DNA of 64,000 nt from assembly GCF_000411135.1 (NCBI RefSeq), contig NZ_KE150262.1:842824-906823 (forward strand), in the 5' to 3' direction. Positions 58,605-64,000 of this stretch are shown in pieces. Made by a program: the position numbers and the translations under genes. The DNA is from Actinotignum schaalii FB123-CNA-2. Its GTDB lineage: Bacteria > Actinomycetota > Actinomycetes > Actinomycetales > Actinomycetaceae. Under the pieces are notes generated by a model, which ran no database searches, was not told where the DNA came from, and saw only the letters and a program-made list of their open reading frames with translations. Numbering within the stretch: position 1 is the first letter of the stretch; each line of letters opens with the position of its first letter.

Positions 58605-58904
58605 GTGATTACGGGGGAGGAAGCGGAACGTCTCGCTGCTGAGCGCCTGCATGAACTCTGTCCAAAAGATAATGTCATTTCTCGTGGGTGGGCTGAAGAT
58701 GGTGAGTCTTATGCTCCGATGCTATCGTTGGGGCGTGATTTGAAGGGGTCGCCAAGCTTTTTTGTGAATAAAAAGACTGGTGAGACTGAAGAATTCCATT
58801 ATCGCCCTAACAGTCCTATTGCGGCGCGGTTGAAGGCAATGAAGCGGACGAAGCACTTGTCTCCTAAGGTGATTATTCGCCCTCAATCGGGTCGGGAGGG
58901 ATGA
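58605..58904 (+). CDS. Tandem paralogue 2 of unknown function
   Basis: 99 residues from GTG 58605, 4 bases after the previous stop. Starts MITGEEAERLAAERLHEL like copy 3. Copy-specific parts: CPKDNVISRGWAEDGESY and the loop LSLGRDLKGSPSF; the shared FFVNKKTGETEEFHY is kept. The end HLSPKVIIRPQSGREG resembles copy 3. No membrane segment or catalytic motif seen. Confidence 0.7.
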   Translation: MITGEEAERLAAERLHELCPKDNVISRGWAEDGESYAPMLSLGRDLKGSPSFFVNKKTGETEEFHYRPNSPIAARLKAMKRTKHLSPKVIIRPQSGREG

Positions 58905-58908
58905 GAGC

Positions 58909-59208
58909 GTGATTACGGGGGAGGAAGCGGAACGTCTCGCCGCTGAGCGTCTGCATGAACTTTATCCGAAATGTACGATTACTTCTCGTGGATGGGGCGA
59001 AGACGACGAGTTTTATGCGCCAATGCTATCCAAAGGCCGCATATCGAAGGGACAGCCAAATTTTCTCGTAGATAAACAGACTGGTGCGGTTGAGCAATTT
59101 CAATATTGGCCCGATAGTCCTATCACAGCCCGGCTGCGTGCAATGGACTGGATTAAGCATTTGGTTCCTAGGGTGATTATTCACCCTCAATCGGGTCGGG
59201 AGGGATGA
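58909..59208 (+). CDS. Tandem paralogue 3 of unknown function
   Basis: 99 residues from GTG 58909. N-terminus and C-terminus are almost the same as copy 2, also at DNA level (GATTACGGGGGAGGAAGCGG and the CAATCGGGTCGGGAGGGATG tail), while the middle (SKGRISKGQPNFLVDKQTGA, VEQFQYWPDS) has diverged. This pattern fits duplication followed by divergence or exchange of the central surface. Confidence 0.7.
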   Translation: MITGEEAERLAAERLHELYPKCTITSRGWGEDDEFYAPMLSKGRISKGQPNFLVDKQTGAVEQFQYWPDSPITARLRAMDWIKHLVPRVIIHPQSGREG

Positions 59209-59212
59209 GAGC

Positions 59213-59521
59213 GTGATTACGGGGGAGGAAGCGGTTTATCTCGCGGCAAAGCGTCTGCATGAGTTTTACCCGAAAGATACAATCACTTCCCGCGGGTGGG
59301 CAGAAGATGACAAATATTATAACCCGATGCTATCAAGGGGCAGGATAGCGAAGGGCGAACCACGATTTCTTGTGAACAAGCAGACCGGCGAGGTTGAGAA
59401 AATCCATTACCGTCCTAATCTTCCTATTGCTGCACGGTTAAAAGCAATGAAAGTCACTAAGTATTTGTCCCCCAAGGTGATTATTCGCCCTTACCGGTTA
59501 CCCGGAGGGAGCGAAGATTAA
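59213..59521 (+). CDS. Tandem paralogue 4 of unknown function
   Basis: 102 residues from GTG 59213. Closest in the middle to copy 1 (FLVNKQTGEVEKIHYRPNLP), with the variable loop SRGRIAKGEPR and a unique end YRLPGGSED. Last of the array; the XRE regulator gene starts about 80 bases on. Confidence 0.7.
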   Translation: MITGEEAVYLAAKRLHEFYPKDTITSRGWAEDDKYYNPMLSRGRIAKGEPRFLVNKQTGEVEKIHYRPNLPIAARLKAMKVTKYLSPKVIIRPYRLPGGSED

Positions 59522-59602
59522 AGTGTTTCGGATCCCTACGGGGAGCATGACTGGTTGTAATATTTGGATCTGGTAGACACCACATCAACAAGGAGATCTA
59601 CG

Positions 59603-59944
59603 ATGGCGTTGGAGAATGATTACACCTTGGCGGTAGGCCAGCAGGTGAAAAAATATCGCACTCACCAGGGACTTACGCGCGAAGCACTTGCGGCAATGGC
59701 GCAGCTTCCGCTCGATGCCGTAGTGAAGCTTGAATCTGGGATGGGTGATGTTGATGGGGCTGTTCTTTATCAGCTCTCGGTCGCTCTCGACGTGAGCATT
59801 GAAGGCCTTCTTTCGCTCGCTGATGTCAGTGACAAGGTAAGCTATGCCACTTGTTCCGGGATGGACAAGTCGGATGCGGAGAACATGCGGGACGCTGCGC
59901 TCGGCTATTTTGCCGATCTTGAATTGGTGTCAAGCGCAAGTTAG
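59603..59944 (+). CDS. XRE-family helix-turn-helix regulator
   Basis: 113 residues from ATG 59603, with AAGGAG in front. An HTH_3 domain (about 6-65): VGQQVKKYRTHQGLTREALA, MAQLPLDAVVKLESGMGDVD and the dimer part YQLSVALDVSIEGLLSLAD. A short acidic C-terminal domain with one cysteine follows. It could regulate the paralogues upstream or the ATPase downstream; no target site is obvious. Confidence 0.85.
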   Translation: MALENDYTLAVGQQVKKYRTHQGLTREALAAMAQLPLDAVVKLESGMGDVDGAVLYQLSVALDVSIEGLLSLADVSDKVSYATCSGMDKSDAENMRDAALGYFADLELVSSAS

Positions 59945-60036
59945 ATCTGCACGACTCGGGAAATGACTCGCCTTCCTAAGATGTATAAGAAGTAGAAGAT
60001 GTAAAAGATAGTAAAGGCTGAGATGGGCGGATAGAC

Positions 60037-61113
60037 ATGGCGGGTAATCCATTCAAGCCAACGGCGGGTGCGACACCTCCTGTTTTGGTTGGTCGGGAGA
60101 GCCTCATTCAAGAGTTCGAGGACTCCTTGGCTGATGGCCCTGGTGCTCCTGCCCGGCTATCGCTCGTAACAGGAAATAGGGGCGTGGGGAAAACGGCGCT
60201 CCTGAATGCGTTTCGGGACAAAGCAAGAGCTCACGGTTGGCAAACAATCGACGAAACAGCCGAAGCCGGTTTTATCGAACGCATCGCCAACCAGCTGGTC
60301 TCCAAGCGCCGGCAAATAACCGGGGTCAGTCTTCCCGGAGGCCTATCAGTAGAGCTGAGCGAAGCTCGGCAGGCCCTGGACTTTCGGACAATCCTGACGA
60401 GGGAGCTCGAGAAACCCTTCTTTAGAAAAGGACTGCTCATAACGCTTGACGAAACTCAGGCCGGCAGCATCGAAGAGCTTCGCACCCTGGGCACAACGAT
60501 GCAGCATATGATCCGCGAAAATCGCGATATTGCGCTGGTTATGGCTGGCCTGCCATCCGTTTTACCCATTCTGCACCGGGACAAGGTCATTTCCTTCTTC
60601 CGCAGGGCGACTCCGATGCAGCTCAAGGACGTTTCATTAGAGCTCGTCGCCGATTCTTTCAGACAGGTTTTTGACAGCAACAAACGTGAGGTTGCTGATG
60701 AGGCTATCGAGCTCATGGCGGAGGCGACTCGCGGATACCCGTACATGATTCAACTCGTCGGCTACCAAACTTGGCAGCAGGCTCGGGATAGTGCGGCTAT
60801 TACGTGCGAGCACGCTAAAGAAGGCGCAGCGGCAGCGCTGCGGCGGCTGGGGAATACCGTCCACGGCCTGGAGCTTGACGGCCTATCCAATGTTGATAGA
60901 ACATTTTTGCTTGCCATGGCTCAAGATAGCGGAGCGTCTTCTGTGCGCGACATTGCTGAAAGACTAGGCAAAGACAGCAACTACGTGGGCACCTACCGAG
61001 CCCGTTTGATTGAAGCTGGCGTCATTACTCAAGCGGGCTACGGGAAGGTTGATTTCGCTATCCCGTATATGCGTGAATGGCTCAAAGGCCACGAGTCGCT
61101 GAGTTTCCTCTAA
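60037..61113 (+). CDS. AAA ATPase with C-terminal winged helix (Orc1/Cdc6-like ATP-binding protein)
   Basis: 358 residues. AAA_16-type module: VGRESLIQEFE, Walker A GNRGVGKTAL (about 46-55), Walker B LLITLDETQAG, sensor-like VMAGLPSVL, and an arginine-rich box FFRRATPM. A winged helix (about 290-350; SSVRDIAERLGKDSNYVGTYRARL) ends the protein. Family members are often in mobile or defence islands as stand-alone ATPases. It follows the XRE gene by 92 bases. Role unknown. Confidence 0.8.
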   Translation: MAGNPFKPTAGATPPVLVGRESLIQEFEDSLADGPGAPARLSLVTGNRGVGKTALLNAFRDKARAHGWQTIDETAEAGFIERIANQLVSKRRQITGVSLPGGLSVELSEARQALDFRTILTRELEKPFFRKGLLITLDETQAGSIEELRTLGTTMQHMIRENRDIALVMAGLPSVLPILHRDKVISFFRRATPMQLKDVSLELVADSFRQVFDSNKREVADEAIELMAEATRGYPYMIQLVGYQTWQQARDSAAITCEHAKEGAAAALRRLGNTVHGLELDGLSNVDRTFLLAMAQDSGASSVRDIAERLGKDSNYVGTYRARLIEAGVITQAGYGKVDFAIPYMREWLKGHESLSFL

Positions 61114-61293
61114 CCACTTCTTGGCGCCTCGCTCGTTCAGAGCGACGCCGCACCGCAGTCGTACCTGACCTGCCCCAATAACCCCACTCCCGCACCGCCT
61201 TATGAGATGTCCCACAGGGATGGTTCTTTCCTCAACTGGATTTCTGCGCGATGAGCGCCTAACGTAAACCCCATGGCGAACAGGACCACTCAG

Positions 61294-61368
61294 ATGCACA
61301 CCGCGATGCGCGGTGCCTGCGTGCGTACCTGCATGTGCCCCATGTGTTGCATGTGTTGCTGTCGCTAG
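61294..61368 (+). CDS. Cys/Met-rich leader peptide
   Basis: 24 codons ending CVRTCMCPMCCMCCCR: eight Cys and five Met in total, with the last seven residues before Arg almost all Cys. It precedes an amino acid ABC transporter. Polycysteine upstream ORFs acting as cysteine-responsive attenuators are known in mycobacteria. This one should sense Cys-tRNA (or Met) by ribosome stalling. Confidence 0.8.
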   Translation: MHTAMRGACVRTCMCPMCCMCCCR

Positions 61369-61483
61369 TTCGCCAGCGGAACCCGAAAAGTTAGTTGCCC
61401 CATACTGAAGACCGGGCATTTTCGGATAAGCCAGCGCGGACAAGCGGTACCCCGGTGTTCAATTCCCGGGGACTAACACAAAT

Positions 61484-61549
61484 GTGGATAATGCGATGTC
61501 CGCGGTGGCACGGCCTTGCGTTTCGTTCCCAAAATCCCGCATTATCCAC
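61484..61549 (+). promoter_or_regulatory. Long inverted repeat in the transporter leader
   Basis: GTGGATAATGCG (61484-61495) pairs perfectly with CGCATTATCCAC (61538-61549). It lies between the Cys-rich leader ORF and the start of the binding-protein gene. A further pair, CCGAAAA (61383-61389) with TTTTCGG (61419-61425), follows the leader ORF. These may be the alternative structures of an attenuator or of translational control. Confidence 0.55.
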
Positions 61550-61579
61550 GGTCAACCCAACACCAAGTAAGGAAGAACC

Positions 61580-62503
61580 GTGGCAATTGCACAAACCTCA
61601 CGTATTCGTCGTCGCGTCCTGGGCGGGCTGTCCGCCCTGGCGGCGCTCACCATGGCCCTTACCGGGTGCTCCAGCCCGGATCTATCCGGCTCGGGTGACT
61701 CCGCCCCCGGTACCGCCGCGGGTACCGGGGCCGGTGCGGAGAGCGCCACCGTGGGGGCCCGCACCCCCGAACAGATCAAAGAAGCCGGCTCGATTCGCAT
61801 CGGCACCTTCGCGGACAAGGCACCTTTTGGCTCGCTGGTCGGGAAAAACACCTACGAAGGCTACGACATAGTTTACGGTGAGCGCCTCGGCAAAGACCTG
61901 GGTGTCAAGGTCGAGTGGGTCCCGGTGGATGCCTCCTCGCGCGTGGAATTCCTCAAGTCCGGAAAAGTCGATATTATTCTCGCGAACTTCACGGTGACTC
62001 CCGAACGCGCCGCGCAGGTGGACTTCGCCAATCCCTACATGAAGGTCTCCTTCGGTGCCGTTTCCAGCGCGAAGGAGCCGGTGCGTTCCGAAGCGGAACT
62101 CGCGAATAAAAATATTATTATCGTCAAGGGCACCAGCCAGGATGCGTGGATTACCGCCAACCACCCGGAATGGAAGGTGACTAAGTACGAGCAGTACACC
62201 GAGGCCACCAATGCCCTTACCGACGGACGCGGGGACGTGTGGATCACCGACAACACCGAAGCCCTCGCCTTCACCGAACAGAACAAGGATTTCGTGACCG
62301 GAATTGCTTCCTTCGGGGAAGAGTCCACCATCGCTGCCGCCGTGCAGCAGGGGAATACCGAGCTGCGCGACTGGATCAATAACAACCTCGTGGATCTCGG
62401 CAAGGAGAACTTCTTCCACAAGGACTTCGAGCAGACCCTCGCCCCGGTCTACGGCACCGCGATCTCTCCCGATGAACTCGTCATCGAGGGAGGGGCTCGC
62501 TAA
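61580..62503 (+). CDS. Polar amino acid (probably cyst(e)ine) ABC transporter binding lipoprotein
   Basis: SBP_bac_3 family, 307 residues from GTG 61580 behind AAGGAAG. Lipobox LTGC, then a Gly/Ala/Ser tether. The fold reads SIRIGTFADKAPFGSLVGKN, GYDIVYGERLGKDLGVKVEW, VDIILANFTVTPERAAQVDF and NPYMKVSFGAV; the FTVTPERAxxVDF stretch and layout recall cysteine-binding proteins such as CjaA. The Cys-rich leader supports cyst(e)ine as substrate; methionine or another polar amino acid is possible. Confidence 0.8.
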   Translation: MAIAQTSRIRRRVLGGLSALAALTMALTGCSSPDLSGSGDSAPGTAAGTGAGAESATVGARTPEQIKEAGSIRIGTFADKAPFGSLVGKNTYEGYDIVYGERLGKDLGVKVEWVPVDASSRVEFLKSGKVDIILANFTVTPERAAQVDFANPYMKVSFGAVSSAKEPVRSEAELANKNIIIVKGTSQDAWITANHPEWKVTKYEQYTEATNALTDGRGDVWITDNTEALAFTEQNKDFVTGIASFGEESTIAAAVQQGNTELRDWINNNLVDLGKENFFHKDFEQTLAPVYGTAISPDELVIEGGAR

Positions 62504-62522
62504 CAGTTCCCTCCTCCCTCAC

Positions 62523-62627
62523 GCGCGGGCCGCCCGGCACCAAAAAACGCCGGCCCCAAGAAAAGCCGCCCGAATCGGCTTCCATAAAAGCCGCCCGGCC
62601 TCAGCTAACCGCCCGGGCGGCCCGCGC
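62523..62627 (+). other. Intercistronic long stem between binding protein and permease
   Basis: GCGCGGGCCGCCCGG (62523-62537) and its exact complement (62613-62627), 15 bp, enclose smaller GCCGCCCG repeats. It probably protects the upstream message and lowers permease output, as often in ABC operons. Confidence 0.55.
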
Positions 62628-62660
62628 CGGGAGAGAGCGAATCTCACGCGAGGAGACTCC

Positions 62661-63320
62661 ATGGATCTATCAGTACTGAGCGAAGCGTGGCCCCTGTACT
62701 TGCAGGCCATGCTCGTCACGTTCCGCATCGGCGCCATTGGCGTGGCCGCCTCCCTCCTCCTCGGCTGGGTGTGCGCGGCGCTCGCGCATTTCCGGGTGCC
62801 TATTGCGCGCCAGCTCGTGGCCATCTACATCGAGCTCTCGCGCAATACCCCGCTTCTTGTCCAGCTTTTCTTCCTCTATTTCGGCCTCCCGAAAATCGGC
62901 CTCACCCTCACCGGGGAAACCTGCGCGATTATCGGGCTGACGTTCCTGGGCGGCTCCTACATGGCCGAAGCTTTCCGCTCCGGCTTGGACTCGGTGCCGC
63001 GCATCCAGCGCGAATCCGCCCTCGCCCTCGGGCTCACCCGCCGCCAGGCCCTCACCCGGGTCCTGCTTCCGCAGGCCGTGGCCGTGGCGATGCCGGCACT
63101 CACCGCGAATATTATTTTCCTCATCAAGGAGACCTCGGTGGTGTACGTGGTTGCCGTTCCGGACCTCATGTACCTGGCCCGCGAACATATGGGCCTGCAA
63201 TCCACCACGCAGGAAGCACTGCTCCTCCTCACGGTGTGCTACACGATTATTCTGCTCCCCATCGCCCTCGGGGCGCGCTGGCTGGAAGGGAGGATGCGCC
63301 GCTATGCTGCCGTTCGCTAA
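62661..63320 (+). CDS. Polar amino acid ABC permease 1 (HisM family)
   Basis: 219 residues from ATG 62661, which follows CGAGGAGACTCC; the longer ORF from 62304 runs back through the stem and the previous gene. Five helices and the EAA loop near 128-150 (FRSGLDSVPRIQRESALALG). The early IELSRNTPLLVQLFFLYFGL stretch is characteristic of the His/Glu/Gln-type permeases. Forms a heterodimer with the next gene. Confidence 0.92.
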   Translation: MDLSVLSEAWPLYLQAMLVTFRIGAIGVAASLLLGWVCAALAHFRVPIARQLVAIYIELSRNTPLLVQLFFLYFGLPKIGLTLTGETCAIIGLTFLGGSYMAEAFRSGLDSVPRIQRESALALGLTRRQALTRVLLPQAVAVAMPALTANIIFLIKETSVVYVVAVPDLMYLAREHMGLQSTTQEALLLLTVCYTIILLPIALGARWLEGRMRRYAAVR

Positions 63321-64000
63321 CGTCACCCTCGCTTCCGTATCCGCATATGTTACGACGACGCACGGCGCGCTCGCGTCCCTGCCCGCTCGCTTCACCTCCG
63401 CACCCGCGCCCACCATTCCGACTAGCGGCGGGGAAGGCTGGCGCCCACTCCTCGACCCGGAGAACCTCTCCCTCCTTTTCCAAGGGCTGTGGGTCTCGGT
63501 GCGCATCGCCCTCATCGCGATGGCGCTGTCCCTCGTGTTCGGAACCCTCCTGGGCCTGGTTATGGACGTGCGCTCGCGTCTGGTCCGTTTCCTCACCCGC
63601 GCCTACGTGGAGGTGCTGCGCATCATCCCGCAGGTGGTGCTCCTCTTCATCGTCTATTTCGATTCCACCCGTACCTTCCACCTCGATATGTCCGGCGAGC
63701 TCGCCGCGATTATCGTTTTCACCCTGTGGGGTACGGCGGAGATGGGGGACCTGGTGCGCGGCGCCATTGCCGCCGTACCCGCCCACCAATACGAATCGGC
63801 CCGCGCGCTCGGGCTGTCCACCCGCCAGCTCCAGCGCCACGTGATTCTCCCGCAGGCCATCCGCCAGCTCATCCCCCTCACCGTCAATCTCACAACCCGC
63901 ATGATTAAAACGACGGCGCTTGTTTCCCTTATCGGCGTCATCGAAATCCTCAAAGTTGCCCAGTCGATTATCGACCGGGAACGCTTCGAGTACCCGGATG
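63304..64000 (+). CDS. Polar amino acid ABC permease 2, partial
   Basis: Starts at ATG 63304 inside permease 1 (17-base overlap) and runs off the window, 232 codons visible. An unusually long N-terminal region (about 60 residues) with a hydrophobic stretch precedes the usual core: LFQGLWVSVRIALIAMALSL, YVEVLRIIPQVVLLFIVYF and the EAA loop region VRGAIAAVPAHQYESARALG. The ATPase gene is expected just beyond the window. Confidence 0.88.
   Translation, partial: MLPFANVTLASVSAYVTTTHGALASLPARFTSAPAPTIPTSGGEGWRPLLDPENLSLLFQGLWVSVRIALIAMALSLVFGTLLGLVMDVRSRLVRFLTRAYVEVLRIIPQVVLLFIVYFDSTRTFHLDMSGELAAIIVFTLWGTAEMGDLVRGAIAAVPAHQYESARALGLSTRQLQRHVILPQAIRQLIPLTVNLTTRMIKTTALVSLIGVIEILKVAQSIIDRERFEYPD

Overview
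The window is high-GC actinobacterial DNA, most like Actinomycetaceae. I cannot fix the genus. Pointers are strong GC bias in third codon positions, GTG and TTG starts, probable leaderless genes with TANNNT -10 boxes at the start codon, a BspA-type surface protein with C-terminal FG-GAP-like repeats, a DUF3516-type helicase, a polycysteine leader peptide, and a mevalonate pathway operon.

Layout. 1-132: end of 5S rRNA and its terminator. 327-2770: broken BspA-like surface protein gene. 3042-9829: heme/iron uptake locus (lipoprotein, permease, ATPase) with two exporter-fold ABC half-transporters inside it. 9826-25847: mostly core metabolism. It has branched-chain amino acid genes ilvD, ilvB, ilvN, ilvC, leuB and ilvE, a thrE-type exporter, a DsbA-like lipoprotein, an ACT-domain protein, a PFL-like protein, a thiolase, a lipid kinase and an aldo/keto reductase. 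ilvBNC sits behind an 11-codon Ile/Leu/Val leader peptide and attenuator. ilvD and leuB share the operator GTGAGA-N7-TCTCAC.

25893-39521: a complete type I-E CRISPR-Cas locus. A 54-repeat array and cas2-cas1-cas3-cas6e run left; cas8e-cse2-cas7e-cas5e run right. The divergent intergenic region holds a degenerate repeat-spacer-repeat cassette. The first 15 bases of its spacer match the cas8e promoter at all positions but position 6, so it is a probable CreR-type guide for autorepression by Cascade. A diverged relic of this control region lies at 25893-26173, cut by an IS3 remnant, and its different spacer matches its own relic promoter. A further relic (cas2 fragment plus three repeats) lies at 47826-48138.

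39632-43912: a divergent Fe-siderophore-type ABC transporter. 43909-53662: a YggS-like protein, the helicase, tRNA-Lys, Hsp20 behind a HAIR-like element, an AAE-family transporter, an ATP-grasp protein, tRNA-His and small membrane or lipoproteins. 53909-58096: mvk-mvaD-mvaK2-fni, overlapping throughout, making IPP/DMAPP from mevalonate. 58230-61113: a lower-GC island with four tandem paralogues of unknown function, an XRE regulator and an AAA ATPase. 61294-64000: a Cys/Met-rich leader peptide in front of a polar amino acid (probably cyst(e)ine) ABC transporter, whose second permease runs off the window.
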